NCBI GenBank assembly: GCA_921293015.1
Contig: OV121088.1
Span: 4,154,001 to 4,218,000, forward strand
DNA from: Phorcus lineatus
Taxonomy: Eukaryota; Mollusca; Gastropoda; Trochida; Trochidae
Direction of reading: 5' to 3'
DNA: 64,000 nt
In this document: one piece after another, positions 22,645 through 33,800 of the stretch
Layout: the number at the start of each line of letters is the position of its first letter
Position numbering within the stretch: position 1 is the stretch's first letter
Position numbers and translations under genes: made by a program
Notes under the pieces: model-generated
The model's database searches: none
Seen by the model: only the letters and a program-made list of their open reading frames with translations
Told to the model about the DNA's origin: nothing

Positions 22645-24553
22645 GCACTGTCCTTTGCTTTCCACTACCCTTCACAAAGCACTGTCCTTTGCTTTCCACT
22701 ACCCTTCACATAGCACTGTCCTTTGCTTTCCACAATCATTTACATAGTAATGTCCTTTGCTTTCCACTACCCTTCACACAGCACTGTCCTTTGCTGTCCA
22801 CAATCATTTACATAGTAATGTCCTTTGCTTTCCACTACCCTTCACATAGCACTGTCCTTTGCTTTCCACAATCCTTTTCATAGCACTGTCCTTTGCTTTC
22901 CACAATCATTTACATAGCACTGTCCTTTGCTTTCCACAATCATTTACATAGCACTGTCCTTTGCTTTCCACAATCATTTACATAGCACTGTCCTTTGCTT
23001 TCCACAATCATTTACATAGCACTGTCCTTTGCTTTCCACAATCATTTACATAGCATTGTCCTTTGCTTTCCACAATCCTTTTCATAGCACTGTCCTTTGC
23101 TTTCCACAATCATTTACATAGCACTGTCCTTTGCTTTCCACAATCCTTTACATAGCACTGTCCTTTGCTTTCCACAATCATTTACATAGCATTGTCCTTT
23201 GCTTTCCACAATCCTTTACATAGCACTGTCCTTTGCTTTCCACAATCATTTACATAGCACTGTCCTTTGCTTTCCACAATCCTTTTCATAGCACTGTCCT
23301 TTGCTTTCCACAATCATTTACATAGCACTGTCCTTTGCTTTCCACAATCCTTTTCATAGCACTGTCCTTTGCTTTCCACAATCATTTACATAGCACTGTC
23401 CTTTGCTTTCCACAATCCTTTTCATAGCACTGTCCTTTGCTTTCCACAATCATTTACATAGTAATGTCCTTTGCTTTCCACTACCCTTCACATAGCACTG
23501 TCCTTTGCTTTCCACAATCATTTACATAGTAATGTCCTTTGCTTTCCACAATCCTTCACATAGCACTGTCCTTTGCTTTCCACAATCATTTACATAGCAC
23601 TGTCCTTTGCTTTCCACAATCATTTATATAGTAATGTCCTTTGCTTTCCACAATCATTCACATAGCACTGTCCTTTGCTTTCCACAATCATTTACATAGC
23701 ACTGTCCTTTGCTTTCCACAATCCTTTACATAGCACTGTCCTTTGCTTTCCACAATCATTCACATAGCACTGTCCTTTGCTTTCCACAATCATTTACATA
23801 GTAATGTCCTTTGCTTTCCACAATCCTTCACATAGCACTGTCCTTTGCTTTCCACAATCATTTACATAGCACTGTCCTTTGCTTTCCACAATCCTTTACA
23901 TAGCACTGTCCTTTGCTTTCCACAATCCTTTACATAGCACTGTCCTTTGCTTTCCACAATCATTTACATAGCACTGTCCTTTGCTTTCCACAATCCTTTA
24001 CATAGCACTGTCCTTTGCTTTCCACAATCATTCACATAGCACTGTCCTTTGCTTTCCACAATCATTTACATAGTAATGTCCTTTGCTTTCCACAATCCTT
24101 CACACAGCACTGTCCTTTGCTTTCCACAATCATTTACATAGCACTGTTCTTTGCTTTCCACAATCCTTTACATAGCACTGTCCTTTGCTTTCCACAATCA
24201 TTTACATAGCACTGTCCTTTGCTTTCCACAATCCTTTACATAGCACTGTCCTTTGCTTTCCACAATCCTTTACATAGCACTGTCCTTTGCTTTCCACAAT
24301 CCTTTACATAGCACTGTCCTTTGCTTTCCACAATCATTTACATAGTAATGTCCTTTGCTTTCCACAATCCTTTACATAGCACTGTCCTTTGCTTTCCACA
24401 ATCCTTTACATAGCACTGTCCTTTGCTTTCCACACTCCTCAACATAGCACTGTCCTTTGCTTTACACAATCATTTACATAGCACTGTCCTTTGCTTTCCA
24501 CACTCCTCAACATAGCACTGTCCTTTGCTTTCCACACTCCTCAACATAGCACT
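22645..24553. repeat. Minisatellite, ~56 units of 34 bp
   Basis: The unit is CACTGTCCTTTGCTTTCCAC plus AATCATTTACATAG. Main variants are AATCMTTT[AT]CATAG, CACTACCCTTCACATAG at the left edge, CACTCCTCAACATAG at the right edge, and TAATG replacing CACTG in roughly every few units. Units are very homogeneous in the centre and diverged at both edges, the usual pattern of unequal exchange. It begins about 270 bp beyond the 3' end of the truncated DUF3504 paralogue 2. Confidence 0.95.
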
Positions 24554-24826
24554 TTGTTCCCAATACCAGTCTTTCACGTAGAACATTGAAATGAAAGTTA
24601 GTGCATAACCACAAAAATAATAACCAACAAACAATAACAAAGTTTTGAATGATAGTAAAACTGTACGAGAATTTGAATTCTCGGTATTGCTCAGATATTC
24701 ACAAAAAAAGATTTATCATTTTAACTTCTTCATGACAGCATTCTTCTCTTAAGAAAATTTAATTTAACTTACTTGGCTCATCTTTAGGACTTCAAAGATG
24801 TTAATGTACATGACCAAATGCTCCTA

Positions 24827-25966
24827 TCATAAAGGTTTGATGGAGACTTGCATAGAGGGGAATTTAGTTATCTTATTTCCCAATTTTGACTTGATGAAGT
24901 CTCTAGTAGACTGGAACTGAGGTCCTTTAGTAACAGAGTACAAGTAACCACTACTTTTGAGGAAGACGTCAACGTAAGCTATCATATTTCTCATGTAACT
25001 TCCTGAAAACTCCAGCCCATTTGTTTTTTTCACTTCTGTGAAAAACATGAGAAACATTTCATTTAGGATCTCAGGGCTCGTAAACAAAATATTAACTTCA
25101 GCATTGAACTTCTTGTTAATGAATTTTCTGAAACGATTCACTGCATTGGTGACTAGTTTGCTTGAATGTTCGCTGTATTGTCTTCGTACACCTGCAATGC
25201 AGGACGGGTTGGACAGAACCTCAAAATGGCTTTTGCTATCGAGGACTGTAGAGTCAGGGTCCGTCTCACTAGGACAGGAAGCCACATGCGGAGGTTGATC
25301 ATCAAACAACGGAATTGCTTCCAAATCAGAATTATCTTCATTTTTGATGGTTACTGGACTGTCAAGGTCATCATCAAGAAGTGTGAGATCAATCACCTCC
25401 CGTTCACATTTATCAAGTCCTTTTATGTTGTTATTTTCTCTGGCTGGAATATGTTCGATTGGCAAGCAAGTTGTGGTGGAATTTTGATCTTTTTTCTTGG
25501 AATCGTGTTCTTTGACCTTGAGAACTTTAGAAGAAGTTGCTCTGACCATGTCATGAAGGTCAAACGAGGTGTTCTTCGTGACTGCTTCTGGTTTATCAAC
25601 GCAATGTCTCTCTTTCGGGAGTGATCCAGCGGCAAACTTCCTCTTTGTTGGACTCCGGGGTGTTGAAGAGAAGGAGCATTTGTCCTGACGGTTTCTGGTT
25701 TCTTTATGGTCTTTTAAGGGATTTGATGACTTTGAAGTTCCTGGCAATATCTTGCAAGACTTGGAACAATAGCTCTCACTGAGGACATGTCCACTGTTCT
25801 GCAATAACTCACTGAGGACATATCTCTCTTTCTTTATGTTGTCGATCTCCACAACTAAGGTTCCACTAATCTTGACATGTTCACTGAAGGTCAAGTATGC
25901 CCTGGACACTACATGAAACTGTTGTAGGAGTGTTTTGAAGAACTCGTTAGGATTCTCAACATCCAT
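24827..25966 (-). CDS. DUF3504-like protein, paralogue 2, C-terminally truncated
   Basis: The chosen start is the Met at 25964-25966 (MDVENPNEFF). The longer ORF start at 26026 reads through a splice acceptor (TTTGTTTTACAG ending near 25983), so it is intronic. The 379-aa product has the shared N-terminal block (VEIDNIKKERYVLSELLQNS), a low-complexity middle and EVIDLTLLDDD near residue 189, a very good SUMO-interacting motif. It also has the recombinase-type core-binding helices (VNRFRKFINKKFNAEV to STRDFIKSKL). It stops at VSIKPL, where the paralogues go on for about 150-180 residues with the box-I region. It is a truncated gene or one retained for its N-terminal parts. Function unknown. 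Confidence 0.65.
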   Translation of the reverse strand: MDVENPNEFFKTLLQQFHVVSRAYLTFSEHVKISGTLVVEIDNIKKERYVLSELLQNSGHVLSESYCSKSCKILPGTSKSSNPLKDHKETRNRQDKCSFSSTPRSPTKRKFAAGSLPKERHCVDKPEAVTKNTSFDLHDMVRATSSKVLKVKEHDSKKKDQNSTTTCLPIEHIPARENNNIKGLDKCEREVIDLTLLDDDLDSPVTIKNEDNSDLEAIPLFDDQPPHVASCPSETDPDSTVLDSKSHFEVLSNPSCIAGVRRQYSEHSSKLVTNAVNRFRKFINKKFNAEVNILFTSPEILNEMFLMFFTEVKKTNGLEFSGSYMRNMIAYVDVFLKSSGYLYSVTKGPQFQSTRDFIKSKLGNKITKFPSMQVSIKPL

Positions 25967-26210
25967 TTTCACCTTGTGCTCTGTAAAACAAAGGAAGAGA
26001 GGATTTATTTTGACCAGCTGAGTCAATATTTGAATCCACTAGAAAGTAGATGATCAACAGATTTTTATAAAAGCGGATGTCAAATCAAATCAGTGAAATA
26101 TGTTAATCTACATGACATTCCATCCAATTTAGCTGGTTATCATCAAGTATATAAACACATAAACATGGGCTTATAATAGCATCATAAAGATATATCTGCT
26201 TAATTCCTCT

Positions 26211-26307
26211 AGTTAGAAAGATGTAAATGCCTAAATACACTAGTTAGAATGATGTCAATGCCTAAATACACTAGTTATAAAGATGTAAATGCCTAAATAC
26301 AGTGGTT
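26211..26307. repeat. Three copies of a 31-bp tandem repeat
   Basis: AGTTAGAAAGATGTAAATGC plus CTAAATACACT is repeated at 26211, 26242 and 26273 with few changes, ending in a fourth partial copy. Confidence 0.85.
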
Positions 26308-26309
26308 AA

Positions 26310-28640
26310 GAAGGTATACATGTGTGGTAGAAAGTGTCAACTCGCAAGACGTTAGGTGTTACCATCCCACAGGTTGACATCGGTCTAGACTTAATCCCAG
26401 GGAATGAGCTTGATGCTATAGGATCCACCCTCGGAGTTCCAGGGAGAGCATCTGATCAGACAGGAGTTAACAGAGACACACACCAAAATGTCTGACAGAA
26501 ATATCTTTTGAAGAAATCTGTACAGTGATGTATACTAATGGCTGTACTTTTCCTTATCACATATAGTTTCATGTACATATCCTGTTTGTGTCAATGTAAT
26601 GACTGCATTAAACATATCTTCATTGTTTGGAGGAGACAATATCTATATATACTATATAGCCAATTTCTGTTTGCTAATCAAAATGTATTGCAAAATACTT
26701 GGGTTTACTGATGTGTAAATTTGTTTTTCTTGGTGGATTATACAAAAAGAAAAGCTTTCAGTCATTAGCTGGACAGTAAAACTAAAGATTTTAGAATGTT
26801 ACTTTGCATACAAGGAGGTTTCTCTCTGACCAGTGGCTACTCAAATCCGGTCTTATCCTGTAACCTATGTTACGGGTGGGCAATATTCCAAGATACATTC
26901 AAAATTCCACAGCATCCAAAAATTTGCAACAGAGTAGCATTCTTATTTTAATCTAATTGAATACTACATTACATCTCCAACTTACTTCTTCCTTGAAAGA
27001 AATAAAAGTGCATCTGACAGCAGTTTAAATGTTATTGATGTTTTGATCCTGTTCTTGCAACAGTGATTACAAGGGAAGATATGACTTGGCTAACCTCTCT
27101 GGGGAGAAAATGATACGTTGTGACGTCTGACAATCCAAATCTTCAATTAATTCATGTTCAAATTAAAACAGTAATGGGTCATCAGGTTTTTTTTATTGCT
27201 TGTGGGTAAAATTCATGATTTATTTTACTTTCTGTAAAGAAAATCTTGTGAATGGTTCGTGTGAAGTCGCTATGATATACTTGACATGCAGGTTTCAAAG
27301 CTGAGAAATGCAATTTGCTATGACCTTAAAAATAATGTCAAGGTCATCAAAATGAACATTGCTCTGTGACTTCTCTTCAAGTAGGCTTATTAAAGATATG
27401 AAAAGAATCTAGAGAATGGTTATTTAAACATCGAAGTGACAATGATAAAATGTTATAGTCTCTTCATGAGCTTGACATGAAGGCTCAGTCCACTGACCTC
27501 CATGATGGAGAACTTTTTTTTCATTGTTGTGAACCAAGATACATTTGAATTGCATCCAGTTAAAATTCTTTTGTAATTCATTTTGCAATTACTTAATGCC
27601 TCAGCTGCTAATGTATTTGTTAACAAGATTTCATAACATCAAATTTGTGTGACCAAAAAAATTAGGAAAAAGACGCTATACAATCTTAAATCTGAAAAGC
27701 CCTCCACAAAAATATCTTTGTCAAATAATGAATATTCGTGTTACTGCAAAACTTACCCCAGATTTAAAAACCAAGACAAATACTTTGTATTTCTGAATGA
27801 GAAGTTTTGACAGATTGCAAATATATGATGAAATGATGTATTTGTGAAAAAAAAGAGACAGACATGCATAATTTTTTTTCTTTGTTAGACTTCCATAAAA
27901 GACATGATTTTAAGAAATATCAAATTCAGTTTTATTAATGTTAACTACATGAATATCAAAATAACTTCCAAATAGAATCAATGCTTTTTCACATAACCGA
28001 AATATAATCAACTAAAAAATTGGACATCCTTTGAAGTAACGACCAAACCAAATACCCCCAATTCAAACAAATGAATAATTTTCTACAACAACATTGATAT
28101 TAATAATAACATTGAAATCATAGGGGTTTTTAAATAGTTTTTGTTTTAGCCAGAGTTGTTTTCATGATTTATTACTTTTATGATACATACAATACATTGA
28201 TTTAAAAAATGGGAAACTTCAGATATTTAATTCAACGAAAAGTTAGAAGAAGATAATAGCCGAAACCTGACTTTGAGATAAATATGAGCCAATTAGGTTG
28301 TGGTCCCTTTTAAGCTTTATGCAAGAGATCATTATCACTAAATTTATCTATAGTTAACTGTCCACTGTAGTTCCGTCATTAATTTCTATGCTACCTCTGT
28401 CCTCATACGAAGGTTTCTTGAGCACGAAATGTAGAAATCTGATTGGATGCAATCAAAGTTAGTTGTGCAATCAGCGACGCAGTTTCAAAAGGTATCAATT
28501 AAATCATTTATTTCCGTAAGCTTTCCAAAAGCAAAACTTTATTCGAATATGCACCTTGCACTTTGAGTCTTCTTTACAGAATACATACCCCTCATTTAGC
28601 AACTGCATCATTGCATATAGGCCTGTGTGTCAACAAATAT
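26310..28640. other. Intergenic AT-rich stretch between DUF3504 paralogues 2 and 3
   Basis: No gene, RNA or clear element was recognised. It must contain the 5' UTR exon(s) and promoter of paralogue 2, judging from the acceptor upstream of its ATG, but I could not place them. Confidence 0.4.
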
Positions 28641-28641
28641 G

Positions 28642-28642
<1 letters not shown>

Positions 28643-28730
<88 letters not shown>
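28643..28730. repeat. (TA)44 microsatellite
   Basis: An uninterrupted TA dinucleotide run of about 88 bp. The Ile/Tyr-alternating open frames across it on both strands are artefacts of the repeat. Confidence 0.97.
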
Positions 28731-28731
<1 letters not shown>

Positions 28732-29140
28732 CACCACATCCACACTCTGCATTATTTGTGATTGTGAAAAGTTTATTGTAGAGGACGTGTTACAAGCCCT
28801 TCTGCCCATAGCTCTTATAACCTTAAAATAGTTTGGCACTGATTTCAGTTATTGCTGATAAGAGGGTGGATGCTCTTCATGTTAGAAATACATTTGCTAT
28901 TGGTCAAAATGGTTGCTATCAACCTATATGTTAGTAAGGATGTAATATATTCTAGTGTTGATGTAAATGCTAAGCAAACTAATAACTCCAATAAATGTGT
29001 GAAGAAACTGGTTTCACAAATTAAAGGGGGTTGTTCTTAGAACAATATATTTTTTATGTGTTGGGCATCAGATTATTTGTAAGGGCCTATGGACATACTG
29101 TACCAAAATTAATTAGTTGATGATTAATTGGGTATCTTCA

Positions 29141-30856
29141 TCATAAGATTTTAGTGTGGGGACTTAAGCCTGCAGCTACTAATATTTTCCTCCACATATA
29201 AGACAAGGGTGACCACATCATCTGTGTAGGCAGAAAGCAAGGATTAGCCCCAGGGGAGCGATGAATCTTGAGGTAAAATGCACTGTCCCTATCTAAACAA
29301 CGCTTTGGACGCATGTCTCTGTATTTCTTGTATAAATGAACAAAACATCTTGCTGGATCATCAGGCTTGGCAAACACTTTGAGGGAGAATGATTTATTGA
29401 TTGGTCGTTCAACATATTGCTGTTCAGAGTCCACCACAAGGTTTATGTCACCCCACTTCAGATTGAAATGGTCGCCTGGTTTCCTGGTAGCAAAGTATTT
29501 CGAGTTCATTATCCACATAGCATTGATCAGCGACTCTGGATTGTCATCTCCCAGGATGTTCTTGTTGAACATGATCTCGAGGTGCTCGTCGGTCAAGGGA
29601 ACATGTCTTGGAAGGGTCTTAAGTGTCCCCAACTCCTCCAGCCTGGACTTTATGTATTCCCTTGAAGTTCTGAACTGCTCATCCCGAGTGATGGAGTATG
29701 GGTACCCGTTCTGACGAAGGTACCTTCCCATGTAAACCTGGGTGTTCTTTAGGGATCCAGCAGTCAGTTCACTCCCGTCAACCTTCTTGGCATTCATGAA
29801 GAAATCCAGCAAGAGTTCATTCAACTCCTCTGGAGGGGTGTCCAAAGGTTCCACATCTTTTCCTGACTTATCATAATGGAAATGTTTGAATCGCTTCAAC
29901 ACAGACCTTAGAACACTGAGAGAGCCTGGGTTGTCCACTTTCTTCTTGTTGTGGGAATAGAACAGTGACATGCTGTAGTTGAAATCAGGTTCTGAACAAC
30001 TCTTATCTACATGCGTCAAATCGGTCTTGCTTTGGTTCAGTTCATTGTCCAGAGTGTCTAAATCACTAGCTTCGAGAGGCAGAGAGTTGGCTTGGAAAGA
30101 AACCGGATAGCTAGTCACATCACTTTCCTCTGAGACAATCCAGGGCAAGGAGACACTAACTTCACCCTGGGGACAGACAATATGGCTAGGAGATTCCCCT
30201 CCCACTGACTCTGAGCTGTAGGAAAGATTGCTTGTCGATGCTGGAGACTGGAGAGGGGTGCTCTCTGTGTAAGCAGACGGCTTCCTTCTCTTCCTCTTTG
30301 ACTGAAGAGTTCTTGGACACACTTGGCCGACAGCCTCTGAGTAAGTCTCTGACTGATTAACTGGTTTCTGGATGTTAAACTGATCAACTGTTAGGTCCTG
30401 CTTGAGGGACCTTGGCTGTATGATTTGTATTCTGTCAATACAGTCTGTCCCTTCATCAACACTTTGTTCTTCTGGTGCTGTGATCACTGGCAGAATCATT
30501 GACTCAGATTTCAGCCTAGCTGGAAACACAGCCTGGCTATCTTCAACACTGTAGTGATGGGAGCTTGGAATATTCTCCTTCCTCTTCACCAAGTTCATGT
30601 CTCTAGATGTTAGTGGTTGATCACTTTCAAGTTCGGAAGTTTTGAAAACTTTGGTGCAGTAGCTTTCACTGAGGACATGTCCACTGTTCTGCAGCAATTC
30701 ACTAAGGACGTATCTCTCTTTCTTTATGTTGTCGATCTCCACACTCACGTAACCACTGACTTCTACAAACTTTGAGAAGACTAGATATTGCTGGCAAAGG
30801 TTCTGAAGGTTTTCAACAAAGGACATAAAGAAGTCCACAGAATATTGGTTCTCCAT
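29141..30856 (-). CDS. DUF3504 / Crypton-derived protein, paralogue 3
   Basis: A 571-aa single-exon ORF. It carries the N-terminal block common to the three paralogues (VEVSGYVSVEIDNIKKERYV), then a longer Ser/Glu-rich disordered middle with a basic patch SKRKRRKP. The SUMO-motif position is degenerate (ASDLDTLDNE). From about residue 314 a recombinase-like core-binding region (VLKRFKHFHYDKSGKDV) leads to an N-terminal catalytic-like region with TRKPGDHFNLKWGDINL near 458, box-I arginine retained. Like paralogue 1 it ends (AAGLSPHTKIL) before any H-x-x-R box or active-site Tyr, so the protein appears catalytically dead and domesticated. A splice acceptor (TTTTCTTGTCAG) ends just upstream of the ATG, implying an upstream non-coding exon. 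It is in tandem with, and on the same strand as, paralogues 1 and 2. Confidence 0.75.
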   Translation of the reverse strand: MENQYSVDFFMSFVENLQNLCQQYLVFSKFVEVSGYVSVEIDNIKKERYVLSELLQNSGHVLSESYCTKVFKTSELESDQPLTSRDMNLVKRKENIPSSHHYSVEDSQAVFPARLKSESMILPVITAPEEQSVDEGTDCIDRIQIIQPRSLKQDLTVDQFNIQKPVNQSETYSEAVGQVCPRTLQSKRKRRKPSAYTESTPLQSPASTSNLSYSSESVGGESPSHIVCPQGEVSVSLPWIVSEESDVTSYPVSFQANSLPLEASDLDTLDNELNQSKTDLTHVDKSCSEPDFNYSMSLFYSHNKKKVDNPGSLSVLRSVLKRFKHFHYDKSGKDVEPLDTPPEELNELLLDFFMNAKKVDGSELTAGSLKNTQVYMGRYLRQNGYPYSITRDEQFRTSREYIKSRLEELGTLKTLPRHVPLTDEHLEIMFNKNILGDDNPESLINAMWIMNSKYFATRKPGDHFNLKWGDINLVVDSEQQYVERPINKSFSLKVFAKPDDPARCFVHLYKKYRDMRPKRCLDRDSAFYLKIHRSPGANPCFLPTQMMWSPLSYMWRKILVAAGLSPHTKIL

Positions 30857-30899
30857 CGTGCCTTGTAGGGTCCCTCGGTCCTGACAAGAAAATAATCAC

Positions 30900-33800
30900 A
30901 CGTTAGAAATTGTCGTCTAGATGGCAATTCCAAATGCTGAGGACCATGCTTTCAAATCACACAACACAAAGTCCATAACACCAACCCAAACAAAAAAGGA
31001 TTGTCAAATGTTTCCAAATTCGTTCTTATCGGTCCCAGAAGAAACAACATGGCAGGAAGAATGCACTCAACAGGATGGACGATTGCCTCTTATTGAGTGT
31101 TTCATTCCAAAAGAAACCAATTTGATCCATGAGAAAATATTTCACAAATAACAAAGTAAAACAAATTTTATAATCCTTGGAATATTTTTCCTTCAATGTA
31201 TTATTTACTACTTTGCTGATGCGACTTTTCAATGCTTGATAAAATTGATTAAGATCTGATGAACGATACAAAATCAATACATAAACTTGCTGATGAGAAT
31301 GATAAGAATGATGTTTTCTCAAACATAATCGCTTTGATGACTTCACAATTATTTATCACATCAAATTATATCAAACAACCAGAACAACACACACCAAAAC
31401 AACAGTATTACAACAAACAACAAAACCTTCCCTCTGATAAAACATCTTGACATGGTGGACCAAGAGAACTATACTTATTACAGAAAAAAAGCTGGCATCG
31501 ATGGTACAGTTTCAGATTGTAGTAGAACCTGAGTCATTAGCAAGTAAATAAAGATTAATTTAATAATCCAAAAAATGTTACCTCCTTGTGAACATCTAAT
31601 GTTTGTAACAAATTATGTATATTAGTTGCATATATCTTCAGGATTTGGAAAGACACCTTTGACAAGGTGCCGTTTAAGGGATTTTAGTCATTTACAGAAT
31701 TTGAGTGGGCCATTCCCCTTTGCAGCAATGGTAAAATTTCTCATTTTAATGGGCCATTATTTCATCCAATGTGAAAAATGGCCAATGGCCCCAACCTTTC
31801 CAAATCCTTTATCTTAAATGACTATTCTTACCACTATACCATAGCATCTTCAAATGTCCCAAGTGTGAATAAAAACTCCATTGAACTCGAGCAGCTTGAG
31901 GCTTCTCTTGACCAAGTGAACCATACCACAATATAGAATAGGGTATTAGTCACAGGCCAGTGTTGGTGAATGTGTTACAAGGTGTACATGGGTTATAGAC
32001 CTGAAAGCTTACTTTTACTATACTGAGGCTTGTTCTGATTGATAATGTGACAACAAGTGAAACAATGTTGTATACATGTATTAATTTTTGGTAAGAAAAT
32101 GTCATTATTGCCCATGAAGATTATGATGTTATAAGATTTTGTTGATTTGAATGCTATGCATTTTTTTTTAGTAAAATACTCTCTGTATAAAATCCTACTA
32201 TCCAAAATACGGGTATTGACATTTTTAGGCGCAATGCACTCAAATCAGAGCCCCTTATTAGTAATTCATGCAACTGGTGGCAAGCTAGGCAATAGATAAC
32301 TGACATGCTAGAAAATAAACAGATAGTCTAGACAATCGTGTATTCTGTAATCATGTCAAGTTATTCCCTGAACTATACCAAATGATATTATCATTATCAT
32401 CCCATTGAGACCAAAGAGGCTGAACAATTATGAGAGCCTTTTTTCTTTTTTTCAACATACATAAGGTACTCTATTTTGTTAGGATTATAAAGAATGGAAG
32501 TTTTGAAAGTAAACGTGAACCTCTGCAAGTGGTCATATTAAGCATAGATCCAATCAATAATTGATGGTTAATAGTAGACTATCAAACAAAAGAAAAATAA
32601 AGGTCAATGTCACAGTCTCTGTATCGTGATATGTATTGCCAACCTTATAACTGTTTATTTTGCTTAAAAATGGAGATGCTTGTCAAAAGTTAATCTTCCT
32701 TTTAATAAAAAAAAATCCATGAAAAAAATGTATTGTGATACGTATCATATTGTGAAATGTCTGTAATGTCACAACTCATTGCGATAAAAATCAACAGTGT
32801 ACCTAGGTCTCTGACCCTACCTGGAGGTTCCTCTCAACATGGTCTGACCGCAACTCTACTAATGGAATGTTCTGTAACCCGTTTTGTCCATACAAAACCA
32901 AGTAAATCTAAGACCAATCCATTAATCGTGTTTAATTAAAGAAGAACGGCGGTGATCACGTTTAACGACTGGTTCACTGGAGTTACTTTCTCCTAGCTAC
33001 CAACACTGAATGCGTTATCAAGAGACGCTGTGATTGGCTAGTTTATCGTCATCAGAACATGGTGAAGCTGTGGTCATACAGTATTGATAGGAACTTCCCG
33101 GTTGGAACATATTTGTGTCCCAGTAGTCAATGCATTGAAGTTTATTCATCTCAGAACACAGTAGATTTTTTTTATCAGACTGTACGAGAAAATTTCAAAC
33201 CAAATTGTTTCATGCCTTGTTAGTTGTTGGAGTCAGATATACAAAACTTTTTTTAATTATGTTATTTTATTTGGGTGTTATATATATGGAATATTAGTTA
33301 TATTACCTTCCAAACACAACCAAAAATATTCTTCCTCATGCTTCTGATAAGTTTGATAAATAGCTGCACACTGTCCAATCTCCGATGAGAATTGCCTCTT
33401 TAATTCATACTGACAACCAATAGCTGAACTGACAAGAATGGCAAGTTTAGAGTAGAGTAATTGATTGGAGTAAATAGTGATGGCTTATCAAATTAGTATT
33501 CATGTAAATCGTATGGTTTCAGCTTCTGCGAATACAAAATCTATTTTCTTTGAAACCTATGTATCGTCATAAGTTTAAAGCTAAAGATTCATATGTGAAA
33601 TATTCTAAATTCATTCAGCTAATTTCTGATTTGTTAAGGCTAAAGGTATGGTTGTGTGTTTCTAAACTAACATGACAAAAGAGTGGATGGTCTCTTTTAC
33701 CCCAGATCCTATGCAAAGGTGTACGATACTCGGAACTATCTTGGCACAAAAAGAGCTTCGAAATGCAAATCCTGATAATAACAATGGGTATATAAAACCA

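Noticed and set aside
22645..24553. CRISPR-like regular repeats
   Set aside because: There are no unique spacers; the whole 34-bp unit repeats head to tail in an animal genome. It is a minisatellite, and the ORFs within are artefacts.
25166..25624. 152-aa plus-strand ORF
   Set aside because: Antisense shadow of DUF3504 paralogue 2; no similarity of its own.
28556..28839. ORFs rich in alternating Ile-Tyr
   Set aside because: Direct translation of the (TA)n microsatellite on both strands.
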